A stretch of 64,000 nt of DNA, taken from assembly GCA_965225895.1 (NCBI GenBank), contig CBDDBR010000011.1, positions 186,001-250,000 on the forward strand, given 5' to 3'. The notes beneath the pieces are model-generated. The model was not told where the DNA came from. It made no database searches and saw only the letters and a list, made by a program, of their open reading frames with translations. The position numbers and the translations under genes were made by a program. Source of the DNA: Endobugula sp965225895. GTDB taxonomy: Bacteria > Pseudomonadota > Gammaproteobacteria > Pseudomonadales > Cellvibrionaceae. Shown here piece by piece: positions 16,969 to 25,356 of the stretch (positions are counted from its first letter, which is position 1; every line of letters starts with the position of its first letter).

Positions 16969-17508
16969 ATGAAAATTATTGTATGTTTTGGCGTCGTGTT
17001 ATTGAGTGTGCTATTGCAGGCGTGTGACCAAGGGCAGGCTAGGGTATATGTAGCCAATGACTATGTTAAAGCGGTGGAAATTCACCGTAAGCCAGGAGCA
17101 AAAGTATCACTAGATAATCGTCAGGTAAACTTGGCGGTGTCAGGGGCTCAGTATGCCATTAATGTTGATATTAATAGTGCGTATGACAGTGGGCAGATGA
17201 CATTAGTGGTGACTGGTTCCGAGGGGTTGTTTATTGTGGGTGGTGATGTGAACCCTACAATGGCGTTAAGTAAAGGTGTAATGACTTTACCCTATACGGT
17301 GATTGCCTCAGAAGATGGGCGTTATTATTTACACCTTAATGCAACCGTTGAAAAAAATGGTGTTATTGCGGTTAGGGCGTTAACGTTAATTGTGCAAGTG
17401 GGGGATGAAAGTAAGGCGCTATCCACGGCTTCTCAGAAGGCAAATAATGGATCAACAGGTGTTGTTTCAATGACGGCAAAAGAAGAAATTATTGTGCCAG
17501 ATAAATAG
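16969..17508 (+). CDS. Small lipoprotein of unknown function
   Basis: A 179-residue product with a clear lipoprotein signal (LLQAC, lipid-site C19) behind an AGGAGG ribosome site. The mature part looks beta-rich (for example QMTLVVTGSEGLFIV, DGRYYLHLNATVEKNG). I do not recognise the family. Its 12-base distance from the HEWGH lipoprotein suggests one transcript and a shared location; it could be a partner or inhibitor of that protein. A strong terminator follows. Confidence 0.75.
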   Translation: MKIIVCFGVVLLSVLLQACDQGQARVYVANDYVKAVEIHRKPGAKVSLDNRQVNLAVSGAQYAINVDINSAYDSGQMTLVVTGSEGLFIVGGDVNPTMALSKGVMTLPYTVIASEDGRYYLHLNATVEKNGVIAVRALTLIVQVGDESKALSTASQKANNGSTGVVSMTAKEEIIVPDK

Positions 17509-17573
17509 TCTTATATAGATGCTCTTTGTGTAGCGATAAACAAGTAGCATTTGGTGTATAAAGTGCAGCGTAT

Positions 17574-17611
17574 AAAAAAGCCCCGATAACGGTATGTTAT
17601 CGGGGCTTTTT
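17574..17611. terminator. Bidirectional intrinsic terminator between the lipoprotein gene and EF-G gene
   Basis: AGCCCCGATAAC and GTTATCGGGGCT form a 12-bp stem around GGTAT (17591-17595), with A and T runs on both sides, so it can end the plus-strand lipoprotein transcript and the minus-strand EF-G transcript. Confidence 0.95.
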
Positions 17612-17638
17612 AGTGAGCTTTTAGTAAGAATAAATCAT

Positions 17639-19729
17639 TTATTTACTCTTTGCTTCTCTACGCTCTTTCTCTTCTGCAATAACAGTATCCGCAACATTCG
17701 ACGGGCAAGGCATGTAGTGAGAGAACTCCATTGAGAACTGACCACGACCTGACGTCATTGTACGTAAGCTACCAATGTAACCAAACATTTCTGAAAGAGG
17801 AACATCTGCTTTAATACGCACGCCTGTTACGCCTTTCTCTTGGTCTTTGATCATGCCGCGGCGACGGTTAAGGTCACCAATAACATCACCTACGTGATCG
17901 TCTGGCGTATAAACGTCAACTTTCATGATGGGTTCAATAAGCTGTGGGCCAGCCTTAGGCATAGATTGGCGGAATGCACCTTTTGCAGCAATTTCAAATG
18001 CAACAGCAGATGAATCCACGGCGTGGAAGCCACCATCATATAGTTCAATTTCAACATCTAGTACAGGGAAGCGTGCTAGAGGTCCTTCGCTCATCATGCC
18101 ATTAAAGCCTTTCTCAATAGCAGGGAAGAATTCTTTAGGAACGTTACCGCCCACAACACTTGAAGTAAATACAAAACCAGAACCTGGCTCACCTGGTTTG
18201 ATGCGGTAGTCGATTTTACCGAACTGACCAGAACCACCTGATTGCTTCTTGTGTGTGTAGCTATCTTCGATAGCTTGGGTAATTGTTTCGCGATATGCTA
18301 CCTGTGGCTGTCCAACAACTAAGTCAACGCCATAAGTACGCTTAAGAATATCTACCTTAATGTCTAGGTGAAGCTCACCCATACCTTTAAGAATGGTTTC
18401 GCCTGAATCTTCATCTGTTTCAACGCGGAATGATGGATCTTCAGCAACCATTTTACCAATCGCAATCCCCATTTTTTCTGAGCCGCCTTTGTCTTTCGGT
18501 GCTACAGCAATCGAAATAACAGGATCAGGGAATACCATGGCTTCAAGAGTAACTGGGTCTTTCGTGTCACATAATGTGTGACCTGTTTGTACGTTTTTCA
18601 TACCTACAATCGCAATAATGTCACCCGCTTGTGCGCGATCAATTTCGTTACGGTCGTCGGCGTGCATCTCAACCATGCGGCCGATACGCTCAGTTTTACC
18701 TGTAAATGAATTGAGTACAGTCATGCCTTTTTCGATGACACCAGAGTAAACGCGAACGAAAGTTAGCGCGCCAAAGCGATCATCCATAATTTTAAATGCT
18801 AATGCTTTTAATGAAGCATCATTTGTTACGGTTGCAAATTCACCTGTTTCATTACCTTCTTCATCGGTAAGTGGCTGCTCTTTTGCTTCGGTAGGGCTTG
18901 GTAGGTAATCAACAACAGCATCAAGTACTAACTGGATACCTTTGTTCTTAAATGCAGAGCCACAGAATGTTGGGAAGAAGTCTAAGGCGATAGTACCTTT
19001 ACGAATACAGCGCTTAAGGTCTTCGATAGAAGGCTCTTCGCCATCCATGTAAGCCATCATTAAGTCATCGTCTTGCTCAACGGCTGTTTCAACAAGCTTT
19101 TCACGGTATTCAGCTACTTGGTCAACCATATCGGCAGGAATATCAACTACTTCAAAGTTCTCAGGTAGACCAGTGTCATCCCATACAAACGCTGTTTGGT
19201 TTAGAATGTCTACAACACCTGTAAATTCATCTTCACGACCAATAGGTAGTGTCATAACTAGAGGGTTAGCACCGAGTACTTTTTCTACTTGTCCTACAAC
19301 GCGTAAGAAATCTGCACCCATGCGGTCTAATTTGTTTACAAAAATGATTCGTGATACTTCAGATTCATTCGCGTAGCGCCAGTTAGTTTCTGATTGTGGC
19401 TCAACACCACCAGAACCACAGAAAACACCTACGCCGCCATCAAGTACTTTTAATGAACGATATACTTCAACAGTAAAGTCAACGTGCCCAGGTGTATCAA
19501 TAATGTTAAAGCGGTGATCCTTCCAAAAACAGGTAGTAGCAGCAGACTGAATAGTAATGCCGCGCTCTTGTTCCTGTTCCATAAAGTCAGTAGTTGCCGC
19601 ACCGTCATGCACTTCACCCGTTTTATGGATCTTACCGGTGAGTTTTAGAATACGTTCAGTCGTAGTAGTCTTTCCCGCATCTACGTGGGCAAAGATACCG
19701 ATGTTTCTATAATGGGATAAATCAGTCAT
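17639..19729 (-). CDS. fusA2: Elongation factor G, EF-G2-type paralogue
   Basis: A full 696-residue translational GTPase with G1 AHVDAGKT (14-21), switch motif RGIT, G3 DTPGH and G4 NKLD, followed by the usual EF-G domains. EF-G moves tRNAs and mRNA through the ribosome and helps recycle it. The stretch FCGSGGVEPQSETNWRYANESEV differs from the housekeeping form, which usually reads FCAVGGVQPQSETVWRQAN, and matches the second EF-G of many marine gammaproteobacteria. It is not next to rpsL, rpsG or tuf and lies on the opposite strand from the S10 operon. I infer that a canonical fusA exists elsewhere. Confidence 0.9.
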   Translation of the reverse strand: MTDLSHYRNIGIFAHVDAGKTTTTERILKLTGKIHKTGEVHDGAATTDFMEQEQERGITIQSAATTCFWKDHRFNIIDTPGHVDFTVEVYRSLKVLDGGVGVFCGSGGVEPQSETNWRYANESEVSRIIFVNKLDRMGADFLRVVGQVEKVLGANPLVMTLPIGREDEFTGVVDILNQTAFVWDDTGLPENFEVVDIPADMVDQVAEYREKLVETAVEQDDDLMMAYMDGEEPSIEDLKRCIRKGTIALDFFPTFCGSAFKNKGIQLVLDAVVDYLPSPTEAKEQPLTDEEGNETGEFATVTNDASLKALAFKIMDDRFGALTFVRVYSGVIEKGMTVLNSFTGKTERIGRMVEMHADDRNEIDRAQAGDIIAIVGMKNVQTGHTLCDTKDPVTLEAMVFPDPVISIAVAPKDKGGSEKMGIAIGKMVAEDPSFRVETDEDSGETILKGMGELHLDIKVDILKRTYGVDLVVGQPQVAYRETITQAIEDSYTHKKQSGGSGQFGKIDYRIKPGEPGSGFVFTSSVVGGNVPKEFFPAIEKGFNGMMSEGPLARFPVLDVEIELYDGGFHAVDSSAVAFEIAAKGAFRQSMPKAGPQLIEPIMKVDVYTPDDHVGDVIGDLNRRRGMIKDQEKGVTGVRIKADVPLSEMFGYIGSLRTMTSGRGQFSMEFSHYMPCPSNVADTVIAEEKERREAKSK

Positions 19730-20081
19730 GTGGATTTACTCGTTGGTTCTTCAAGGTTTAAATAACAAAACTAAGGAAGCTAGACTAAAAGCCTCCAAAA
19801 TTAAATTTGAACAAAAATAGCGCGGCATTATATAGCATCTTAAGATAATTGTTGAGGAAAATATTTTGCTATATCTTTCATTTAGATACTTTTGAGAATG
19901 ATGTGGTGATATTTTGAATATACAGGCTTTATTTAGGGTTATATCAGGTGGCTATAATAAGTAGCGCTATAAAGTGTTGGTTATACGGCGCTATGCATTG
20001 TTGGTGTTCATGAATGTATCGGCTTGTGTAGTTCCCCCTCTCCTTTTGTCGAGTTGTTGCTAGTAAAGAGAGGGGAGGTTG
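19730..20081. other. Gene-free region between EF-G2 and soxD-like genes
   Basis: The 352 bases hold the EF-G2 leader and promoter. Nearer soxD, CCCCTCTC (20035-20042) is complementary to GAGAGGGG (20068-20075). That hairpin lacks a T-tract on the minus strand, so it is only a weak terminator candidate for the sox pair. No open frame or RNA gene was seen. Confidence 0.6.
19827..19855 (-). promoter_or_regulatory. Promoter of the EF-G2 gene
   Basis: On the minus strand, TCAACA (19855-19850) and a perfect TATAAT (19832-19827) are 17 bases apart, about 97 bases before the start codon. The -35 box is only 4 of 6. Confidence 0.65.
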
Positions 20082-20654
20082 TTAATCGTTGTGTTGATGT
20101 TCTTTCCAGCTGCTAACAAAACCATCTTGGTTGGGCATTTTTACTTTTGGTAATGTTTTAGCATTCATGACCGCTGTAGGTTTGATAATTCCATTCTCCG
20201 ATAATATAAAAGCGCTCACGGCATACACTTCGTCATTGCTTAATGATAGTGGTGCATTTAATGGCATGGCGCGTCGAATATAATCAAAGAGTGTGGATGT
20301 GTATGGCCAAAAGCTGCCAACGGTTTTTACGGGGGCGTCGGTGGTTAATGTGCCAATACCGCCCACTAATGGATCGGCTAGGCCTTCTCCACCTTTGGCG
20401 TCTGCGCCGTGGCAAGATGCGCATTGTGCGGCAAAGACTGCCTTTCCTTGGATGGTTGTTCCCGATCCAGCGGGTAAATTATCGCCGTCAGGGGTGATAG
20501 ATAGGTCGGCAGCGGCAACGGTTGCGGGGCTGGCCTTTGTGCCTAGGGTGATGGTGAGGTTGTCGTTGGCGCTCACTGTGGTTGTGCTTGCAGATAAAAT
20601 GCCTGCCAGTATTACGCCTGTTATGGATGTGTATTGAGTTTTAAATAAGAACAT
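20082..20654 (-). CDS. soxD: SoxD-like monoheme cytochrome c
   Basis: A 190-residue exported cytochrome with a signal peptide (about 1-29, ending VSA) and one heme site, C78-x-x-C81-H82 (CASCH). It starts inside the 3' end of the soxC gene (14-base overlap; ATG 20654 behind GGGAG), so the two are translationally coupled and the protein should take electrons from SoxC. The SoxD of Paracoccus is about twice as long with two hemes; this one has a single heme, closer to small SorB-type cytochromes. Calling it SoxD rests mainly on its partner. Confidence 0.75.
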   Translation of the reverse strand: MFLFKTQYTSITGVILAGILSASTTTVSANDNLTITLGTKASPATVAAADLSITPDGDNLPAGSGTTIQGKAVFAAQCASCHGADAKGGEGLADPLVGGIGTLTTDAPVKTVGSFWPYTSTLFDYIRRAMPLNAPLSLSNDEVYAVSAFILSENGIIKPTAVMNAKTLPKVKMPNQDGFVSSWKEHQHND

Positions 20655-21939
20655 TGGTAATACTCCCGTCAGCGTTAATGGCGAATGACTGAATGGCGTT
20701 GCAGTGGTTGAGTTGCCCAGCCGCATATGCAGCAGACCATTTTGCGTTGCTGGGTTGTGTGTTGCCTTTCTCGTCGACTGCGCGGCTTTGTAATATGGCT
20801 TTTTGGCCGTTCCAATTCCAGAGTAGGCGAAAGCGTGTAAGGCTGCGCTGTCTCACGGGGCCATCTAGGTGGGCTTTTGCCCATGTGGCGCCACCGTCGG
20901 CAGAGATTTCTACATGCTTAACGGCTCCATGTCCGCTCCATGCTAATCCTGTAATTTCGTAAACCCCAGGGCCTTTCATGGTGAGGCCTGTGGCGGGGCT
21001 GGTAATAGTTGATTTTGCGCCCATGGTGTATGTGAATAGATCGGCTTTTCCGTTGGGGCGTAAGTCGGTATATTTTGATGTTTCGTCTTTTGTGTATGTG
21101 GGTTGGTCGAGTACCTTGATGCGTCTTAACCATTTCACATTCATGTTGCCTTCAAATCCTGGAACCACTAAGCGCATGGGATACCCTTGCTCTGGACGAA
21201 TTCGCTCGCCATTTTGGTATAAGGCAATAATGACATCATCTAGTGCTTTCTCCATGGGGATGCTTCGGCTCATGCCAGCGGCATCGGCACCCTCGGCAAG
21301 CAGCCATTTAGCCTTCATGTCGGCACCTGCTTCATCTAATAGCGTGGATAGGCGTACTCCCGTCCACTCGGCGGCAGAGATGAGGCCGTGTAGATGTCCC
21401 ACGGGGAGTTGCATTGCTTCTGGAAATAGGTTGCTGTTAAAAAGGCTGTTGCCAGCGCATTCTATAAAGCAGGTCGTAGATACCATGGGGTAGCGTAATA
21501 GTGATTCTACTGAAAATTCTAATGGGTTTTGGGTGAGGCCGTGAATAAGCAGTGTATGTTGCTCTGGATCGATTTCGGGTACGCCGTTATGGCTGCGTTC
21601 AAAGTGAAGGCCGTTGGGTGTGATTGAACCATTAAGATGTTGTAGTGGTGTTAATGAGATGCCTGTGCCTGGTGCCATATCACCATACGGTTTAATAACG
21701 GCTCTTGTTACATGTTTTTCAAAGGGTGAGGGTTTGCCGTAGCCATTGAGTGGTGCTCCAGGTGTTTTCATCCATTCAGGTTCTGCGGCCGCTATTGCAT
21801 GACGGGCGGGAATGCCTGCGGCGGCAAGTGATGCGAGTATAGCTGTGCTTGATTTTAAGAATGACCGTCGGTGCAGTAAGCTGCCGCCTGCATCCGCTTC
21901 ATTAGATATGAGTGACTCTACGCTTGTATTCTTCTTCAT
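20641..21939 (-). CDS. soxC: SoxC-like sulfane/sulfite dehydrogenase molybdopterin subunit
   Basis: A 432-residue periplasmic molybdenum enzyme of the sulfite oxidase family. The Tat signal is HRRSFLKS (23-30). EPEWMKTPGAPLNGYG, ITPNGLHFERSHNGVP and WLLAEGADAAGMSRS follow SoxC closely; the molybdenum-ligand cysteine is C161 in FIECAGNS. SoxCD oxidises protein-bound sulfane sulfur (or sulfite) and passes electrons to cytochrome c. No soxA, B, X, Y or Z is in the window, so the substrate could be a free sulfur species. SorA-type sulfite dehydrogenase is the alternative reading. Confidence 0.88.
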   Translation of the reverse strand: MKKNTSVESLISNEADAGGSLLHRRSFLKSSTAILASLAAAGIPARHAIAAAEPEWMKTPGAPLNGYGKPSPFEKHVTRAVIKPYGDMAPGTGISLTPLQHLNGSITPNGLHFERSHNGVPEIDPEQHTLLIHGLTQNPLEFSVESLLRYPMVSTTCFIECAGNSLFNSNLFPEAMQLPVGHLHGLISAAEWTGVRLSTLLDEAGADMKAKWLLAEGADAAGMSRSIPMEKALDDVIIALYQNGERIRPEQGYPMRLVVPGFEGNMNVKWLRRIKVLDQPTYTKDETSKYTDLRPNGKADLFTYTMGAKSTITSPATGLTMKGPGVYEITGLAWSGHGAVKHVEISADGGATWAKAHLDGPVRQRSLTRFRLLWNWNGQKAILQSRAVDEKGNTQPSNAKWSAAYAAGQLNHCNAIQSFAINADGSITNVLI

Positions 21940-22334
21940 TATTATTTTCCATTATTATCAAATGTAGCATCTATTGAGTAGTAGATAGTATCAGAGTGTG
22001 TAGCCTTGGGTAAAACTTATTTTTTGCGGTCTCTCGGGGGTTTGGGTTTGGCGTGAGGCTTATTTTTGAAAAATAATTATTTTTAGCTTTCTAATAGTGT
22101 GTGTCTTGTGTAATATGCCGCTCCCTTGTGATTGGCGCTTTGGGTGCAATCGCAAGGTATTAAATAGGTGTAAGGTGTGGGTGATTTTGTTTGGCGGGTT
22201 GCTTGCTTAATTAAATGAAATTAAGTGTTGACGATGTCTTGGCTCATCCCTATAATTGCGCCTCCATTTTACAGGGGTATATCGAAAGATTGCTGGCTGT
22301 AATCGTTCTTTAAGATTGTTGGAGTTTAGTTGCA
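21940..22334. other. Gene-free divergent region between soxC and rpsJ
   Basis: The 395 bases separate two divergent transcription units. The S10 promoter lies at 22228-22256 and leaves a leader of only about 70 bases before rpsJ. No convincing promoter for soxC was picked out. There is no coding frame or RNA gene that I can support. Confidence 0.6.
22228..22256 (+). promoter_or_regulatory. Strong sigma-70 promoter of the S10 operon
   Basis: TTGACG (22228-22233), a 17-base spacer and a perfect TATAAT (22251-22256). Transcription should start near 22263, giving a leader of about 72 bases, shorter than the roughly 170-base L4-responsive leader of E. coli. Confidence 0.88.
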
Positions 22335-22646
22335 ATGCAGAATCAGCGTATTCGTATTCGTTTAAAAGCGTTCGATCATAAATTGATTGATACGTCCACG
22401 CAGGAAATTGTCGAAACTGTTCGTCGTACTGGCGCGCAAGTGAGAGGTCCGATTCCTTTGCCGACTCGCAAAGAGCGTTTTACTATATTGGTTTCGCCGC
22501 ACGTTAATAAAGATGCGCGTGATCAATATGAAATTCGTACGCACAAGCGCTTGTTGGATATCGTTGAGCCAACCGAGAAAACTGTTGATGCACTGATGAA
22601 GCTAGATTTAGCGGCAGGTGTTGAAGTGCAGATTTCTCTAGGTTAA
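22335..22646 (+). CDS. rpsJ: 30S ribosomal protein S10
   Basis: The 103-residue length and start (MQNQRIRIRLKAFDHKLID) match bacterial S10, a 30S head protein that also binds NusB in transcription antitermination. The loop segment RGPIPLPTRKERFTILVSPHVNKDARDQYEIRTHKR is intact. GGAG lies 10 bases upstream. First gene of the S10 operon, but followed by an unusual 234-base gap before rplC. Confidence 0.98.
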   Translation: MQNQRIRIRLKAFDHKLIDTSTQEIVETVRRTGAQVRGPIPLPTRKERFTILVSPHVNKDARDQYEIRTHKRLLDIVEPTEKTVDALMKLDLAAGVEVQISLG

Positions 22647-22750
22647 TTTTTAAAGTTAACCGTAGGTTAGAGTTTAGCGATTAGTAATTTTAGCTGTTGG
22701 TTTTTAAATAAAGTTAGCAGCTTATAAAGAAGCAACTGAACACCAAGCAT

Positions 22751-22872
22751 GATTCATTTTCAATTGTTTAATTCAATGAATGAATCTTGTGTAACGCTCT
22801 GAAATGGGCGGCCATAGCGGGTCTCTTGCAAGTTTAGGCTTGATAGAGTGAATAGCCCCGTACACTGAGAGG
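22751..22872 (+). promoter_or_regulatory. Structured leader between rpsJ and rplC, candidate ribosomal-protein operator
   Basis: Two foldable elements lie in the 234-base gap. First, GATTCATT (22751-22758) pairs with AATGAATC (22779-22786). Second, nested helices GTGTA/TACAC (22789-22793 with 22861-22865), CG/CG (22795-22796 with 22859-22860), GGGC/GCCC (22806-22809 with 22855-22858), CTCT/AGAG (22823-22826 with 22845-22848) and CAAG/CTTG (22829-22832 with 22839-22842) form one long arm ending one base before the rplC ribosome site GAGAGG (22867-22872). This resembles an autogenous control site; L4, the S10-operon repressor in E. coli, is the first candidate ligand. Pairing is seen; function is inferred. 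Confidence 0.5.
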
Positions 22873-22880
22873 TTAGAAAA

Positions 22881-23528
22881 ATGACGATAGGTCTCGTCGG
22901 CCGCAAAAGCGGCATGACTCGTATATTCGCAGAAGATGGCGCATCTATTCCGGTTACTGTAATCGAAGTGGATCCAAATCGTATCACGCAGGTTAAGAAC
23001 GTAGAAACCGACGGTTATAACGCAGTTCAAGTTACCGTAGGGTCACGTCGTGCCTCGCGCGTCTCAAAGTCCGCTGTAGGGCATTATGCTAAAGCTAACA
23101 CAGAAGCTGGTCGTGGCATCTGGGAGCTTCGCAATGACGCAGAAGAAATATTTGAAGTTGGTGGTGAAATTACCGTTGAAGCTTTTGAAGTAGGTCAAAA
23201 AGTTGATGTGACTGGTACTTCTAAAGGTAAGGGTTTTGCTGGTGGTGTTAAGCGTTGGAATTTTGCTATGCAAGACGCTACACACGGTAACTCAATTTCT
23301 CACCGTGCTCCAGGTTCTATCGGTCAGTGTCAAACTCCAGGTCGAGTGTTTAAAGGTAAAAAAATGGCAGGCCATATGGGTGCCAAGCAAGTTACCGTTC
23401 AAACATTAGAGGTGGTTCGTGTTGATGTTGAGCGTAACTTATTATTGATTAAGGGTGCTGTACCAGGTGCTCCAGGTGGCGACATTATTGTTCGTCCAAC
23501 TGTTAAAGTTAAGACTAAGAAGGCCTAA
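22881..23528 (+). CDS. rplC: 50S ribosomal protein L3
   Basis: A 215-residue L3, an early-assembly 50S protein whose long loop reaches toward the peptidyl transferase centre. MTIGLVGRKSGMTRIF at the start and the loop GNSISHRAPGSIGQCQTPGRVFKGKKMAGHMG are typical. The Q in GSIGQCQTP is the site methylated by PrmB in E. coli. It is preceded by the structured gap and GAGAGG. Confidence 0.98.
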   Translation: MTIGLVGRKSGMTRIFAEDGASIPVTVIEVDPNRITQVKNVETDGYNAVQVTVGSRRASRVSKSAVGHYAKANTEAGRGIWELRNDAEEIFEVGGEITVEAFEVGQKVDVTGTSKGKGFAGGVKRWNFAMQDATHGNSISHRAPGSIGQCQTPGRVFKGKKMAGHMGAKQVTVQTLEVVRVDVERNLLLIKGAVPGAPGGDIIVRPTVKVKTKKA

Positions 23529-23539
23529 GGGGATAGATG

Positions 23540-24154
23540 ATGGAATTAAGTATTTCAACACCCAAGGGCGCCAAAGGTACTGTAGAAGTATCTGAGTTGT
23601 CTTTCGGTAAAGAGTTTAATGAAACGTTAGTGCATCAAGTGGTTGTTGCTTATCAAGCAGCTTCTCGCCAGGGTACTAAAGCGCAAAAAAATCGTGCGGC
23701 AGTTTCTGGTGGTGGTGCTAAGCCATGGGCTCAAAAAGGTAGTGGTCGTGCTCGTGCGGGTACTTCACGTAGTCCAATCTGGCGTAGTGGTGGTGTTACT
23801 TTTGCTGCTCAGCCACGTAACTATGAGCAAAAAATCAATAGAAAAATGTATCGTGCTGCGATGCGTTGTATTCTTTCTGAGTTGGCTCGTCAGGATCGCC
23901 TGTTGGTCGTTGAGAGTATTGAGCTAGATGCGCCAAAGACTAAAGGTTTAATTCAGCATTTGGCGCAGTATGATGTTGCTGAGGCATTGATTGTTACGGA
24001 AGAAGTGAATGTGAATTTATATTTAGCTTCTCGTAATCTGCATAAAGTTGATGTGATCGATGCTCAGGGTGTTAATCCTTTAAGTTTAGTTGCTTTCGAT
24101 AAGGTGATCGTTACCGTTGAAGCGCTGAAGAAAATTGAGGAGTCATTAGCATGA
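23540..24154 (+). CDS. rplD: 50S ribosomal protein L4
   Basis: L4 (204 residues) lines the peptide exit tunnel and in E. coli represses its own operon at translation and transcription. The extended loop GGGAKPWAQKGSGRARAGTSR is intact. Two ATGs stand side by side; I took the second (23540), 6 bases after AAGGGGA, matching homologues that start MEL. Its stop overlaps the rplW start (ATGA). Confidence 0.97.
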   Translation: MELSISTPKGAKGTVEVSELSFGKEFNETLVHQVVVAYQAASRQGTKAQKNRAAVSGGGAKPWAQKGSGRARAGTSRSPIWRSGGVTFAAQPRNYEQKINRKMYRAAMRCILSELARQDRLLVVESIELDAPKTKGLIQHLAQYDVAEALIVTEEVNVNLYLASRNLHKVDVIDAQGVNPLSLVAFDKVIVTVEALKKIEESLA

Positions 24155-24456
24155 GTCAGTCATACCAAGAGCGTTTATATAAGATATTGTTAGCGCCTGT
24201 TGTTAGTGAAAAAGCAGCAGCAGCTTCAGAGTTAAGTAATCGTGTTGTTTTTAAAGTGTCGATTACAGCAACAAAATCTGAAGTTAAAGCAGCAGTTGAG
24301 AAATTATTTGATGTTAGCGTTGTTGACGTTAAGACATTAAGAGTTAAAGGTAAAACCAAGCAAACACGTCATGGCTTAGGTCAGCGTAATGATTGGAAAA
24401 AAGCCTATGTTCGCTTGGCCGAAGGTCAAGATATTGACTTCGCGACAGCAGAGTAA
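24151..24456 (+). CDS. rplW: 50S ribosomal protein L23
   Basis: L23 (101 residues) sits at the exit-tunnel mouth and is the docking site for trigger factor and SRP. LLAPVVSEKAAAASE and the motif VDVKTLRVKGKTKQTRHGLGQRNDWKKAYVRL are characteristic. It overlaps rplD by four bases, so translation is coupled. Confidence 0.98.
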   Translation: MSQSYQERLYKILLAPVVSEKAAAASELSNRVVFKVSITATKSEVKAAVEKLFDVSVVDVKTLRVKGKTKQTRHGLGQRNDWKKAYVRLAEGQDIDFATAE

Positions 24457-24467
24457 GGGGATAGAAA

Positions 24468-25295
24468 ATGGCAGTTGTAAAACGTAAACCAACGTCCGCC
24501 GGTCGCCGCTTTGTTGTTAGTGTCGTTAATGCGGAACTACACAAAGGTGCACCATACGCGCCGTTGTTAGAGAAAAAATCAAAAAGCGGTGGTCGTAACA
24601 ATAATGGTCGTATCACTACTCGTCATATTGGCGGTGGTCATAAGCAGCATTATCGTAAAATCGACTTTAAGCGCAATAAAGATGGTATTCCAGCGACAGT
24701 TGAGCGCTTAGAGTACGATCCGAATCGTACAGCACACATTGCATTAGTGTGTTATGCCGATGGTGAGCGCCGTTACATAATTGCACCTAAAGGCATTGCT
24801 TCGGGTGATAAAATTGAATCAGGTGATGCAGCGGCAATTAAAGTGGGTAACACATTACCACTTCGTAACATTCCTGTAGGTAGTACGATTCACTGTGTTG
24901 AATTAAAGCCTGGTAAAGGTGCGCAGATTGCGCGTTCAGCAGGTACTTCTGTACAGTTGGTGGCTCGTGAAGGTACTTATGCAACATTACGTTTACGTAG
25001 TGGTGAAATGCGTAAAGTGCTTTCAGAATGTCGTGCAACATTGGGCGAAGTGTCTAATGGTGAGCACGGTCTACGTTCGCTAGGTAAAGCGGGTGCTTCT
25101 CGCTGGCGCGGTGTTCGTCCAACCGTTCGCGGTGTGGCAATGAACCCGGTTGATCACCCGCATGGTGGTGGTGAAGGTCGTACATCGGGTGGTCGTCATC
25201 CTGTAAGTCCATGGGGTACGCCAACTAAGGGTTATAAAACTCGTAGTAATAAGCGTACAGATAAAATGATTGTTCGTCGTCGTGGTAAGAAGTAA
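24468..25295 (+). CDS. rplB: 50S ribosomal protein L2
   Basis: L2 (275 residues) binds 23S rRNA near the peptidyl transferase centre and helps join the subunits. GRNNNGRITTRHIGGGHKQHYR and the conserved late segment VAMNPVDHPHGGGEGRTSGGRHPVSPWG, with the invariant histidine, are intact. Ribosome site GGGGATAG. Confidence 0.98.
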   Translation: MAVVKRKPTSAGRRFVVSVVNAELHKGAPYAPLLEKKSKSGGRNNNGRITTRHIGGGHKQHYRKIDFKRNKDGIPATVERLEYDPNRTAHIALVCYADGERRYIIAPKGIASGDKIESGDAAAIKVGNTLPLRNIPVGSTIHCVELKPGKGAQIARSAGTSVQLVAREGTYATLRLRSGEMRKVLSECRATLGEVSNGEHGLRSLGKAGASRWRGVRPTVRGVAMNPVDHPHGGGEGRTSGGRHPVSPWGTPTKGYKTRSNKRTDKMIVRRRGKK

Positions 25296-25356
25296 TTACC
25301 GTTTCGGTTTGTAAAGTTAACTAGTCGATAGTTAAGCAGATTAAGAGGAAAGAACA

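Noticed and set aside
20978..21493. Plus-strand frame of 171 residues inside soxC
   Set aside because: Antisense of a well-conserved molybdoenzyme; no homology recognised in the frame itself.
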